Assembly (NCBI GenBank): GCA_900471525.1
Contig: UCEZ01000057.1
Coordinates: forward strand, 1 to 49,944
Direction of reading: 5' to 3'
Origin: Hyphomicrobiales bacterium
Lineage (GTDB): Bacteria; Pseudomonadota; Alphaproteobacteria; Rhizobiales; Rhizobiaceae
DNA length: 49,944 bases
Positions 17,094 to 25,924 of the stretch are shown here, one piece after another. Below the pieces are notes generated by a model. It did not search any database. It had not been told where the DNA came from and was given only the letters and a program-made list of their open reading frames with translations. How positions within the stretch are numbered: position 1 is the stretch's first letter; the number at the start of each line of letters is the position of its first letter. Position numbers and translations under genes: made by a program.

Positions 17094-17952
17094 CAAGGCG
17101 ATTGAAGAAGCGCGCGCCGCCACTATCAAGGACGTGCCTCGCCTTGTCCGCTACGTCGCAAGCCACGCCCCGGTCCGAATGGAACCGGCGGACGCAGGCG
17201 TGATGCTTCGGTCGGGCGGGGACAGGCCATCGCGGCATTTCCCGCAAGGTACGTTTGACCTAGCCTGCTCGCTTGGTCTTGTGGTCCTCGACGCCAGCGG
17301 CGTTCGGGCAACGGCTGAAGCGCCGGCTTTCCTGCGCCGTGCCCTTTTGGCGCCGGAAGAGGCATTTCAGGAGCAGCACCGCGAGACCGAAAATCGCACC
17401 ATCTCGGTGGACGGCATCCGCGAGACCGTCCGGGTCAACCGGCTGGAATCGCCGCTCGGTGCCATCGCCCGCCTGAAGGAGAAATCCGGCCAGGTCTTCC
17501 TGCCGCCCGAGGCGATTGCCGCGGGAGAGCGATTGCATGCGGATTTCACCCGCGCGCAATTGCAGCCGCGACTGACAATGGCGTATGAGCCGCAGCTATC
17601 GGCGAAGACCAAAGGCAGGGCAGGCGGCACCGCCGACCTCAGCGACACGGCGCTTGCGGCACGGCAGCGGGTCGGCAGGGCGATGGAGGCAATCGGACCG
17701 GAACTCTGCGGCGTCGCACTCGACGTCTGCTGCTTCCAGAAGGGGCTGGAAATCGTCGAGCGGGAGCGGCAATGGCCGGTTCGCTCCGCCAAGCTGATGC
17801 TGCGCGCCGCCCTGATGGCGCTTGCCCGCCACTATGCGCCGCCGTCCCGTGGAACAGCGCGGCAGAACCATGTCTGGGGAGCGGAAGGCTACCGGCCGGA
17901 GGCAGGCGATCTTGTTGCTAGGCGACCAGCTGTCGGGCAGCCTCGTCCTTGA
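17086..17952 (+). CDS. DUF6456 domain-containing protein
   Basis: 288 residues. The central and C-terminal part (NRLESPLGAIARLKEK, then LSDTALAARQRVGRAMEAIG and LCGVALDVCCFQKGLEIVER) is the conserved DUF6456 domain, known almost only from Rhizobiales. The later region, with WPVRSAKLMLRAALMALARH, looks helical and helix-turn-helix-like. ATG 17086 is coupled to the DnaA-like gene upstream, so the two probably act together, perhaps as DNA-binding partners; that is inference. Its 3' end overlaps the convergent sufE by 35 bp. Confidence 0.78.
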   Translation: MNDKAIEEARAATIKDVPRLVRYVASHAPVRMEPADAGVMLRSGGDRPSRHFPQGTFDLACSLGLVVLDASGVRATAEAPAFLRRALLAPEEAFQEQHRETENRTISVDGIRETVRVNRLESPLGAIARLKEKSGQVFLPPEAIAAGERLHADFTRAQLQPRLTMAYEPQLSAKTKGRAGGTADLSDTALAARQRVGRAMEAIGPELCGVALDVCCFQKGLEIVERERQWPVRSAKLMLRAALMALARHYAPPSRGTARQNHVWGAEGYRPEAGDLVARRPAVGQPRP

Positions 17953-18376
17953 TCCGCTTGACCATCGAGCGCAGGCCGTTGGCGCGCTGTGCGGTCAGGT
18001 ATTCGATCAGGCCCATCCGGTCGAACAGGTCGAGCGCATCGGTCTTGATGATGTCGGAAGCAGGCTTCCCGGAAAAGATCGACAGCACGATGGCGACCAA
18101 GCCGCGCACGATATGGGCATCCGATTCACCCTCGAAGGTGAGGATCGGATCGCTTGTCGCATCGCTGGCATGGGTGACCAGCCAGACCTGGCTGGCGCAG
18201 CCCTGAACCTTGGTCTCGGACGTGCGCTTCTCTTCCGGCATCTCCGGCAGCTTGCGGCCGAGCTCGATGACGTAACTCATGCGATCCTGCCAATCGTCCA
18301 GATAGGCGCAATTGTCGATGATCTCGGCAAGCGGCGTGATCGGCGATGTGTTGGTCATCTGGTCCATGTCGTTCAT
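17918..18376 (-). CDS. sufE: SufE family cysteine desulfuration protein
   Basis: 152 residues. The sulfur-accepting Cys lies in the expected loop (SETKVQGCASQVWLV). The C-terminal helix contains LTAQRANGLRSMVKRI as in SufE. SufE takes persulfide sulfur from SufS and passes it to the SufBCD scaffold for Fe-S cluster assembly in the cytosol. The suf operon itself is not in this window. Three Met codons lie within the first seven residues, so the exact start is open. Confidence 0.93.
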   Translation of the reverse strand: MNDMDQMTNTSPITPLAEIIDNCAYLDDWQDRMSYVIELGRKLPEMPEEKRTSETKVQGCASQVWLVTHASDATSDPILTFEGESDAHIVRGLVAIVLSIFSGKPASDIIKTDALDLFDRMGLIEYLTAQRANGLRSMVKRIKDEAARQLVA

Positions 18377-18521
18377 ATAGGCGTGATGCCCAAAAGTGTG
18401 AAGCAGTTTTCGGATTTACCTTGCTCTATTCGGTGATCGGGCGCGGCTGGAAATGCTTGCCCGCCACTTTTGTTTGCATCGGTAACAGTGGAAAGCAGCT
18501 GCCCAACGGTTCACCCACGAT

Positions 18522-18550
18522 TTGACGTATCTGGCTTCGTGAATTATCCT
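18522..18550 (+). promoter_or_regulatory. Sigma-70-type promoter of the toxin-antitoxin pair
   Basis: TTGACG (18522-18527), a 17-bp spacer and TATCCT (18545-18550), followed by AGGAG and the antitoxin ATG at 18575. RHH antitoxins usually bind over such a promoter to autoregulate. Confidence 0.55.
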
Positions 18551-18574
18551 GTATTACAAATTTAGGAGAAAACC

Positions 18575-18838
18575 ATGTCTAATCAGCGTGATCTTTCCGA
18601 TCCACTTACAATGCGGTTGCCCTTGGATGTCTTGGCCGAAATCGAGGAAATTGCGGCCATATGCGAGCGGTCGCGAAGTTGGGTGTTCGTGCGGGCGCTG
18701 AAATCCTACCTTGCCGCGGAAGGCAAAGAAATTCTCGACATTGCAAAGGCGCGTAAAGCGATGGAGGAGGGTGAAGCCTTTGAATTGGATGACGTCATCG
18801 CCGACGTCGAGGCCATCGTCAAAGGCGCGGCCGCTTGA
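18575..18838 (+). CDS. CopG/RHH-type antitoxin
   Basis: 87 residues. The N-terminal ribbon-helix-helix MTM-like strand appears as DPLTMRLPLDVLAEIEEIAA followed by CERSRSWVFVRALKSYL. The acidic C-terminal half would wrap the toxin. AGGAG lies 6 nt before the ATG. It ends in a TTGA overlap with the toxin gene, giving coupled translation and the usual antitoxin-first order. Confidence 0.88.
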   Translation: MSNQRDLSDPLTMRLPLDVLAEIEEIAAICERSRSWVFVRALKSYLAAEGKEILDIAKARKAMEEGEAFELDDVIADVEAIVKGAAA

Positions 18839-19149
18839 GGATTCGCTTCTCGCCGGACGCCAGATCCTATGTGAAGTCTGAGGCATCCTATCTCAAGGAA
18901 AGAAGTCCGCTGGCCGCGCAGCGCTTCAGCGACAGTCTGAAACGGCTGAAGCGCAATCTGAGTGAGTTTCCAAAGCTCGGGCAGGTGAGTGACGAACTGC
19001 CAATTCCAGGCGTTTTCAGATTCGTGATGGGTGACTACTTGATCGACTACCAGATAAAGGGCGACCTAATTGACGTTCTCGCGGTTCGCCATGGACATCA
19101 GCGTTCACCCAATCTTTCTCTCGAGGATGATTTCGATTTCGAAATATAG
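18835..19149 (+). CDS. RelE/ParE-family toxin
   Basis: 104 residues starting at TTG 18835, which overlaps the antitoxin stop by 4 nt. The ParE fold is indicated by the N-terminal strand IRFSPDARSYVKSEASYL, the helix pair SPLAAQRFSDSLKRLKRNL and C-terminal strands YLIDYQIKGDLIDVLAVRHG, where the Arg-His pair is typical. ParE toxins poison DNA gyrase and RelE-type members cleave mRNA; RHH pairing favours ParE. Confidence 0.87.
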   Translation: MRIRFSPDARSYVKSEASYLKERSPLAAQRFSDSLKRLKRNLSEFPKLGQVSDELPIPGVFRFVMGDYLIDYQIKGDLIDVLAVRHGHQRSPNLSLEDDFDFEI

Positions 19150-19197
19150 AAACTTAGGAGCGGGGCAAGCTCCGATCCGCTTGCGTTCAATCACGTT

Positions 19198-19632
19198 TTA
19201 CTGCGCCAGCACTGTCTTCGGCTCAATGCGCTTTTCCGGTACCGGTACTTTGCCGAGGAAAGGCTCGCCCTCGGCGGAAACCGGTTCTGCAGCGGTTACA
19301 GCGGCGGCTGGGACCGTGATGGCGATCGTGCCGGTGGTCACGGCGTCGCTCGGTTCGGCGAACTGCTGGTCGAGAAAGAGATAGGCGATCTTGGCGCCTT
19401 CACGCGCCCGGTGGCCCAGTGCCACGAAAGTCTCGGCGCCCTTTACGCAGACATCCGGCTTTTCGACGCAGATGGCGCTGATGTAGCCGAAGGCCTCGGT
19501 CGCGGCCGAAACCGTGTCGCCGACATTGACCTTCGGACCGTTTTCAAGCGTCGAGGTGCTCGACGGATCAAGAAACGGTAAGAGCACCAGCACCAGCGAA
19601 AACCAGAATGTTCCCTTGATCAGAAACCACAT
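19198..19632 (-). CDS. DUF5330 domain-containing protein
   Basis: 144 residues from the ATG at 19632 (MWFLIKGTFWFSLVLVLLPF), chosen because AAAGGA lies about 11 nt upstream; in-frame ATGs at 19644 and 19659 are alternatives. One N-terminal hydrophobic helix anchors it, and the rest contains two Cys (AICVEKPDVCVKG) and a Pro/Ala/Val-rich tail. Recognised as the rhizobial DUF5330 family; function unknown. Confidence 0.75.
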   Translation of the reverse strand: MWFLIKGTFWFSLVLVLLPFLDPSSTSTLENGPKVNVGDTVSAATEAFGYISAICVEKPDVCVKGAETFVALGHRAREGAKIAYLFLDQQFAEPSDAVTTGTIAITVPAAAVTAAEPVSAEGEPFLGKVPVPEKRIEPKTVLAQ

Positions 19633-20184
19633 TGTTTTGCCCATCCTTTGGTAAGGCACTCAAACCTGCGTCCGGTCTCTGCCGGATTCGCTCCCTTGGC
19701 GCCTTGTCATCACACCTTAGGCAGGGATTCGGAACATGCCTTTGCCAAAACCGATGGCATTTGCACCGTCTTTTCGTAAAATTGGAACTATCGGCATTTG
19801 AATGGCATTTATCGCACATTTTAACGGCCGCCATTAAGGTTCAAGGCAGAAGCCGATCGGGCGGGGCTGCAAACACGGGATTCGCGGCTGGGTAGTGCTG
19901 CCACAAAGGTTAATGTGACGGCGAAAACTGCCTGAAATCCACTGCTTACACCCCATTAACCACAAAAGACAAAGCCCCGGCGATTTGTCCCGGAATGGGA
20001 TTTTCCGGCGGTTTGGCGGGATTTGTCGCAATTTGATTTATCCTTTCATTAAGCCGCCGGTGCGAAATTCGGACAAGGGAAGACATCGTCCGATAAGCCA
20101 CCTTGGCCCGCAGACGAGGGCTTCCATATAAAGGACGGAACCATGACGGGGTCCGGAAAAAGAACGAGCGTACAGGGTTAGACG
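19633..20184. other. Gene-free stretch before the sensor kinase
   Basis: 552 bp between divergent genes. It is AT-richer than its surroundings around 19740-19830 and 19960-20045 and presumably carries both promoters. No convincing small gene, hairpin terminator or repeat was identified. Confidence 0.4.
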
Positions 20185-21786
20185 TTGAGCGTATTGCGTA
20201 ACATTGCTGGCAGGATGGCGTCCCGCGTGGACGACGCCGCACGCCTTTGGCTGCCCCGACAGGTGGCCGGCGAGCCGGAGGCAAGCCGCGAATTCGCCGT
20301 CGTTCGCGCTGTCGCTGCCACTGCTCTCGTTGCCTTCCCGACGGTCCCACTCGCCCTTTCCATTGCCTTGCCTGTTTCGCTCGCGCTGCCGGTCGGCGCG
20401 GCACTCGTCGCCGCTACCGCGCTGATGACGGCGGTCGGTGGCATCGCCTATATGCGCAACCGCAAGATGGTGGTGCCGGTTGCAGATAGCCGGGCCACGC
20501 CTGTCGACAATGGCGCACGGCACTATGATTGTTTCGCCGGTCTCGTCACCATCCATGATATCAGGGGTTCGGTCACCGCGGTTCATGGCCGCGACGCGGA
20601 AGCCTATCTTGCCTGGATGCGCAATCCGTGTGGCCGCGGCTTCATCGAGCAGATCCACGTTTCCGATCGTATCCTCTTTCTCCAGGCGATCGACCTTTTG
20701 CGGCAGGGCAGCCGCCAGGCGACCATCGACATCCGGCTGGAACGGCCGAATGTCTTTGCCGAAGGCGAGCAGTTCGTACACATGCGGTGCGAGATGACGG
20801 CACTTGGCGAAGGAGAGGGAGAGCTCGCCATCCTCGTGCAATCGCGCGACGTCTCCGAAGAAGCGCGGCTGCGCGCCGAGGCCATCTACAAGACGAAACT
20901 CGCCGAATCCGCCAACGACGCCAAGACCCGGTTCCTGGCCGCCGTCAGCCATGAGTTGCGCACGCCACTCAATGCCATTCTCGGCTTTTCCGACATTCTC
21001 TCCGGTGAATATTTCGGTAAGCTCGAAAATGATCGCCAGCGTGAATATGTCTCGCTGATCAACCAGTCGGGCGCGCACCTTTTGTCCGTCGTCAACACCA
21101 TGCTCGATATGAGCAAGATCGAGGCCGGTCGTTACGAGTTGCTGCCGGAGCCGTTCCGGGTTGCCGATGTGGTCAATGCCTGCGAAGCGATGCTTGGCCT
21201 GCAGGCGCGTGAAAAGGGCGTGCAGCTGACCAGCCGGATCATGCGCAACGTCGGCGAAATCAATGCCGACCAGCGGGCTATCCAGCAGATCCTGATCAAC
21301 CTTGTCGGCAATGCCATCAAGTTCACCGATCGTGGCGGCATTATCACCATCGATGCGGAAACTGCTGGTAGCGATCTCAACCTGATCGTCAGCGACACCG
21401 GCATCGGCATTGCGGAGAACAAGCTGGCGACGCTTGGCCAGCCCTTCGTGCAGATCCAGAACGATTATACCCGCAAGTATGAGGGTACCGGGCTTGGCCT
21501 GTCGCTGGTCAAGGGGCTGGTGGCGCTGCATGGCGGGCGGTTCGACATCCGTAGCCGTCCGGGCGCCGGAACCGTCATCACGGTGACGATCCCGCTCGAC
21601 GGATCGGGTATCTGCGGCGGTGACGAACAGGAAACTGTGGAACAGACAATGGTGGAGTTTCCGCCGCGCCTGAAGGAGCGTACGCGGGAGAGGAACGACG
21701 AGGCATATCCGGAGACGAGCCGGACGGATGCCGACGGAATGAACGGGGGCGCTGGTCATGACGGCTCGCAAGCGAAAACAGCCTGA
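20185..21786 (+). CDS. divJ: DivJ-like membrane sensor histidine kinase
   Basis: 533 residues. Two membrane helices lie at about 40-90, a PAS-like segment at about 110-230, then HisKA and HATPase domains. The H-box SHELRTPLNAILGF has the phospho-acceptor His at about 256; the N-box LINLVGNAIKFT, VSDTGIGI and GTGLGLSLV are intact, so it should be active. Position near mucR, and a following peptidoglycan-binding gene, match what I recall of the rhizobial DivJ locus; DivJ phosphorylates DivK in cell-cycle control. No direct proof of that partner here. It starts at TTG 20185; ATG 20215 is possible. Confidence 0.8.
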   Translation: MSVLRNIAGRMASRVDDAARLWLPRQVAGEPEASREFAVVRAVAATALVAFPTVPLALSIALPVSLALPVGAALVAATALMTAVGGIAYMRNRKMVVPVADSRATPVDNGARHYDCFAGLVTIHDIRGSVTAVHGRDAEAYLAWMRNPCGRGFIEQIHVSDRILFLQAIDLLRQGSRQATIDIRLERPNVFAEGEQFVHMRCEMTALGEGEGELAILVQSRDVSEEARLRAEAIYKTKLAESANDAKTRFLAAVSHELRTPLNAILGFSDILSGEYFGKLENDRQREYVSLINQSGAHLLSVVNTMLDMSKIEAGRYELLPEPFRVADVVNACEAMLGLQAREKGVQLTSRIMRNVGEINADQRAIQQILINLVGNAIKFTDRGGIITIDAETAGSDLNLIVSDTGIGIAENKLATLGQPFVQIQNDYTRKYEGTGLGLSLVKGLVALHGGRFDIRSRPGAGTVITVTIPLDGSGICGGDEQETVEQTMVEFPPRLKERTRERNDEAYPETSRTDADGMNGGAGHDGSQAKTA

Positions 21787-22756
21787 GAAGAAAAGGAAGG
21801 CGCAGCGCGGCCCGGGCCTTGTGACCGTTGGCCTAGCGATGCGTGGCCTGACCTTCGCCGGCCGCCTGGCGTCGCGCAACCCGCGCGCCTTTGGCGGTTC
21901 GATGGCTTTTGCAATCGTCTTCAGCTTCGTCGCGGCCAATGCCATGTGGTACCAGCCGGGCGCGCATCCGTCGCCGCTCATGCGAACGCGGTTGCCATTC
22001 AACCAGCCCCAATTTTCCAATCCGGGCGATAATGCCGACGGTCTTTCGCCGCGCAAGGTGACGACATTCGTCATCCAGCGGGAAGGCGAGGCTGAAACCG
22101 CGGCCGAGACCGCCAGTATCGAACGGCCGGAGCCGACACCCGAGGTTGCACAGGTTAAGCCGGCAGCGACGCCCGTAGCGGGCTCCGTGCTGGTGACGAA
22201 TATCCAGAAGGAGCTGGCGCGCCGGGGGCTCTACGATGGCCCGGCGGACGGTAAGACCGGCCCGAAGACATCAGCCGCGATCCTGCGCTTTGAAAAGCAG
22301 ACCGGCCTTCCGGAAACGGGGTCGGCGAGTGACACGTTGCTTGCCGCGTTGCAAGAGGCCGGGGAGCAAAAGACCGCGGGACAAGTGACCGGGGGGCAGG
22401 AGATCAAGGCGCAGCAGAAGGCAAAGACACTTGCCGCTGCCAAGCCCGCCCAGCGGCCCTATGAGAACGTCAAGGGCGGCAAGGGTGAACTCGACCCGGT
22501 GGCTGCCGCGATCCGCAACGCCGAGATCGATCCGCAATATATCCCGAAGGCCGACATTCCCGCATCCAGCGAACTGGTGATGAACATCCAGAAGGGTCTG
22601 AGCAATCTTGCCTATACGGACGTCTCGGTGGACGGCGTGGCGGGCGAGCAGACCCGTTCGGCCATCCGCCATTTCGAGAAGCACTACCGCCTGCCGGAAA
22701 CCGGCCAGCCGAGCGACAAGGTGCTGAAGAAAATGAAGGAAATCGGCGCGCTCTGA
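21758..22756 (+). CDS. Peptidoglycan-binding membrane protein
   Basis: 332 residues. A basic cytoplasmic N-terminus (KRKQPEKKRKAQR) and one membrane helix (about 45-62, GGSMAFAIVFSFVAANAMWY) are followed by two peptidoglycan-binding-1 domains: NIQKELARRGLYDGPADG...ILRFEKQTGLPETG and NIQKGLSNLAYTDVSVDG...IRHFEKHYRLPETG. Linkers are Ala/Pro/Gln-rich. It overlaps the kinase gene by 29 bp, so the two are co-transcribed. It may tie the kinase or division site to the cell wall; that is inference. Confidence 0.87.
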   Translation: MTARKRKQPEKKRKAQRGPGLVTVGLAMRGLTFAGRLASRNPRAFGGSMAFAIVFSFVAANAMWYQPGAHPSPLMRTRLPFNQPQFSNPGDNADGLSPRKVTTFVIQREGEAETAAETASIERPEPTPEVAQVKPAATPVAGSVLVTNIQKELARRGLYDGPADGKTGPKTSAAILRFEKQTGLPETGSASDTLLAALQEAGEQKTAGQVTGGQEIKAQQKAKTLAAAKPAQRPYENVKGGKGELDPVAAAIRNAEIDPQYIPKADIPASSELVMNIQKGLSNLAYTDVSVDGVAGEQTRSAIRHFEKHYRLPETGQPSDKVLKKMKEIGAL

Positions 22757-22849
22757 ACGCCATTCCTCGGACTAAAGTCGAAGATGTCCGTTTCCGCTTC
22801 GTTAACCCTGTCTCCATAAACTTTTGCGGACGAGGAGGCGGTTGGGACG

Positions 22850-24298
22850 ATGGCCATGGCTTTGCGCATGCCCGAGGCGGGAATGGGACCCGTTCAAGAT
22901 GACAGTGATGCGAGTTCATCCGGCTTGAGGCAGGTCGTCGCCGATTTGGCCCGCGAAGCGGCCGGTCTCGGTATCGATCTCGTCGATATCGCCGGCGCCA
23001 TCCAGGATGCCGCAGCCCTTTCCGCGCGCCACGCCAGCGTGTTTTCCACCGTTACGGACACGGCCCGCTCGATCGCGGCGGCCAATGGCGAGGTCGCCCG
23101 CTCGCTGCGCGCGACCGACGCCTCGGCCAGCAGCGCCCGCACGGTGCTCGGCGAGCAGGGCAGGCGGCTGCAGGGTTCGCTGTCGGAAATCGACCATATG
23201 GTTGCTACCACGCGCGAGATCGGTGCGGAAATTTCATCTTTCTCCGGTGCTTTGGCCGACGTCGATCGCTTCGCCTCGGAAATCGGCACGATCGCCCGCC
23301 AGACCAACCTGCTGGCCCTGAACGCAGCCATCGAGGCGGCGCGAGCCGGTGAGGCCGGCAAGGGCTTTGCCGTCGTCGCAGCCGAGGTGCGCGCTCTGTC
23401 GTTGCAGACCTCGCAGACGACTGCTTCGATCCAGAAAACGCTTGGCGAACTGCGCACCCGCATCGAGCGGCTGACGGTTGCGGGCGAGCAGGCTTCTGCG
23501 TCGGCCGAAGGCGTCAAGGACAAGGCCGGCGAGATCCAGGGCTCTTTTGCCAGCATGGAGCAGGTGATGTCGGCGATCCTCGACAGCGCCTCTTCCGTTG
23601 CCGGCACGACCGATGCAGTCGATCGGCAATATGCGGCCTTTGCCGAGCAATTGACCGACATCGCGGGCGAAATCGACACATCGAGCGGCATGCTGCAGAA
23701 GGCGTCCGCCCGCGTCGATGCCGTCGTGGCCGTATCAGAAAAGATCATTCAGGTGACGGCCAGCGCTGGCCTTGAAACCCCCGACAGCCCGTATATCCGC
23801 ACTGCCCGCGATATCGCCGCGACGATATCCGCTGCGTTCGAGCGCAACGTGGCATCCGGCGCCATCGGCATGGATGCCTTGTTCGACAGGCAATACCGGC
23901 AGATCGCCGGCAGCAGTCCGGTACAGATGATGACCCGTTTTACCGAATTCACCGATCGCGTTCTTCCGGCGATCCTGGAACCGGCCGCGACGTCGGACGA
24001 TCGTGTCGCCTTTTGTGCGGCGGTCGACGAGAACGGTTACCTGCCGACCCACAATCGTAAATTCTCCCATCCGCAGAGGCCGAGCGACACCGACTGGAAC
24101 ACGGCAAACTGCCGCAACCGCCGCATCTTCAACGATCGCGTCGGCCTTGCTGCCGGCCGCAGCATCGAACCTTTCCTCGTGCAGACCTACCGGCGCGACA
24201 TGGGGGCCGGCAATTTCGTGCTGATGAAGGACATCTCCGCGCCGATCTTCGTCAATGGCCGCCACTGGGGTGGATTGCGGCTGGCGATCCGGGTCTAG
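22850..24298 (+). CDS. Soluble methyl-accepting chemotaxis-type protein
   Basis: 482 residues without a membrane helix or HAMP domain. The signalling domain comes first, with the conserved hairpin tip IGTIARQTNLLALNAAIEAA and GKGFAVVAAEVRALS around residues 144-185. A C-terminal domain of about 150 residues follows (NCRNRRIFNDRVGLAAGRS, then VLMKDISAPIFVNGRHWGG), which occurs in other cytosolic receptors of proteobacteria. It probably senses an internal signal and feeds the CheA array. GAGGAGG lies upstream of the ATG. Confidence 0.88.
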   Translation: MAMALRMPEAGMGPVQDDSDASSSGLRQVVADLAREAAGLGIDLVDIAGAIQDAAALSARHASVFSTVTDTARSIAAANGEVARSLRATDASASSARTVLGEQGRRLQGSLSEIDHMVATTREIGAEISSFSGALADVDRFASEIGTIARQTNLLALNAAIEAARAGEAGKGFAVVAAEVRALSLQTSQTTASIQKTLGELRTRIERLTVAGEQASASAEGVKDKAGEIQGSFASMEQVMSAILDSASSVAGTTDAVDRQYAAFAEQLTDIAGEIDTSSGMLQKASARVDAVVAVSEKIIQVTASAGLETPDSPYIRTARDIAATISAAFERNVASGAIGMDALFDRQYRQIAGSSPVQMMTRFTEFTDRVLPAILEPAATSDDRVAFCAAVDENGYLPTHNRKFSHPQRPSDTDWNTANCRNRRIFNDRVGLAAGRSIEPFLVQTYRRDMGAGNFVLMKDISAPIFVNGRHWGGLRLAIRV

Positions 24299-24461
24299 CG
24301 GCGCGGCTTCCTCCCCAGGCAGCTCGAACTGTTGATCAAAGATTATGTACCCTCCAGTAGATTTGAGGGTGATGGGAGAGGCACGAGCATGGGAACCCGT
24401 GTTGGTCAGCTGCGAACGGTCACCACTGCGAGCAATTTTCCCAAAGTGTCTCCGATGACAA

Positions 24462-25163
24462 TCAATGCTGAAAACCACGTTGCTCAAAATTCTGCTGAGT
24501 AAGACCAACGCGCTCTGCCGCCCTCAATGCTCCAGGGCGTTCTAACCATCTGAGTCGGTCACGTATGCCTGTTGTTGGTGGCTCGTCTACAATCTCTATT
24601 GTTGCCCCGACGAATTCGGGCGCAGGTTTAATTTCTCCGCCACCGGGACCCGGTCCCAACCATTTGTAACGAATTGGCAGTTGATCACCCGGAAGCACGA
24701 CCATTTGCGGCAGTTGGTTCAGTGTAGGGTGCACGATGCCCCTGATTTCTCTTAAACTTCTAACATATCTCGGTCTGGAATTGGTTGCTCTTGGCGGATG
24801 CTGAAACAACTCTGGCACAATCCATTCCGGCGAAGTCGAGCGATCGTCATCGTAGCGACGGTCATTTCTGGGACGCAGCAGCACCCAAAGTGTCCCTCGA
24901 TCCTGCCCTAGCTCCACGGGGATCGCTTGTCCGGACGTGTAGATCAAGATTTTGCACACATCGAAGCAGATTGAGGGTGCGTACCTTACCTGCCAGACAC
25001 CAACGCCGCTCACGATCTTGCCCGCAACCCGGAAATCAACGGTCAATCTGTATCGCAGAGTTGTTTCTGGAAACGACCAGTAGAACCAGCCGATCGGTAC
25101 GGCAAAAATTGTGAAAATAGTCAGCATCGCAACCGGCCAGCACCCTAATCGCCTACGACGCAT
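24462..25163 (-). CDS. Membrane-anchored hypothetical protein
   Basis: 233 residues from the ATG at 25163, chosen because GGAGAAGG stands just before it. One N-terminal hydrophobic helix (WPVAMLTIFTIFAVPIGWFY) follows a run of Arg; the rest is predicted extracytoplasmic with strands such as TLRYRLTVDFRVAGKIVSG. Lower GC than neighbours and no recognised domain; it could be an acquired gene. Confidence 0.6.
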   Translation of the reverse strand: MRRRRLGCWPVAMLTIFTIFAVPIGWFYWSFPETTLRYRLTVDFRVAGKIVSGVGVWQVRYAPSICFDVCKILIYTSGQAIPVELGQDRGTLWVLLRPRNDRRYDDDRSTSPEWIVPELFQHPPRATNSRPRYVRSLREIRGIVHPTLNQLPQMVVLPGDQLPIRYKWLGPGPGGGEIKPAPEFVGATIEIVDEPPTTGIRDRLRWLERPGALRAAERVGLTQQNFEQRGFQH

Positions 25164-25567
25164 TCTGCCTTCTCCACATCTACCGCAATGCTTCACCAGC
25201 ACCTTAAAGCCACTACTACAAGCAATGTTCTAATCTTTTGTTGCAACCGGAAGGTTGATTGCCTCCATCCGATAGTACCTTACTCCGCTGCTCTGCTGTT
25301 CATCGCACGTCAGTCCCGTGTTGGCACTGCTTGCAACGAGAAGCGTCCGGCTGACGAAGGCGACGTAAGGCAATTTTTGTCGCCGCCGTTACATCGGCAC
25401 ACCACCACCACCCGCTCGGAAGGTGCGTCGTCGTTGGGCGCGTTGACACGATAGGTTTTGACGACGAACCACGTGCCTGAGGACGCCGGAGCGGGTTTGT
25501 TACGTTGCATTCATTGGCAAGGAGCCTGCGATTTGCACCCCAGCCCCGCCCGGTGTATCAGCCCTCC
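25164..25567. other. Gene-free stretch upstream of the DUF1491 gene
   Basis: 404 bp between divergent genes. It should contain the promoters of both. I saw no repeat, hairpin or small coding frame with a ribosome site. Confidence 0.35.
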
Positions 25568-25915
25568 ATGCGCCTGAAATCCGATATTTTCGTTTCCGCC
25601 CTCGTCCGCCGGGTTTTTAACCTTGGCGGCTATGCTGCGGTGCTGCGAAAGGGGGCGGAAGAGGCCGGCGCGATCTTTATTCGCCAGCGGTCGCGTCTGG
25701 GAGCTGAAACGCTCTATGCCCCTGCGCCACAGAGTTTCTTCGATGACCCGGTGCCCGGCCGACTGTTCGAAATCCGGTTGGACGCGGTGGACGCTGAGGC
25801 GGTCGATGAGGCGATTGCCCGCGAAGTGCGGTTCGACCCGGATTGCTGGGTGGTGGAGATCGAAGTGGATGCACGCGGCGATCTGTTCGACGTCGCGATC
25901 GAAAAGGGCAACTGA
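25568..25915 (+). CDS. DUF1491 family protein
   Basis: 115 residues from the ATG at 25568. The N-terminus MRLKSDIFVSALVRRVFNLG and the later VRFDPDCWVVEIEVDA are the DUF1491 signature. A small cytosolic alphaproteobacterial protein of unknown role. It is convergent with the DUF2336 gene, with only 9 bp between their ends. Confidence 0.87.
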   Translation: MRLKSDIFVSALVRRVFNLGGYAAVLRKGAEEAGAIFIRQRSRLGAETLYAPAPQSFFDDPVPGRLFEIRLDAVDAEAVDEAIAREVRFDPDCWVVEIEVDARGDLFDVAIEKGN

Positions 25916-25924
25916 CCCTTCATC

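Noticed and set aside
20038..22074. A 678-codon minus-strand frame over the DivJ-like kinase
   Set aside because: It has no recognisable domain, and the kinase motifs on the other strand are intact.
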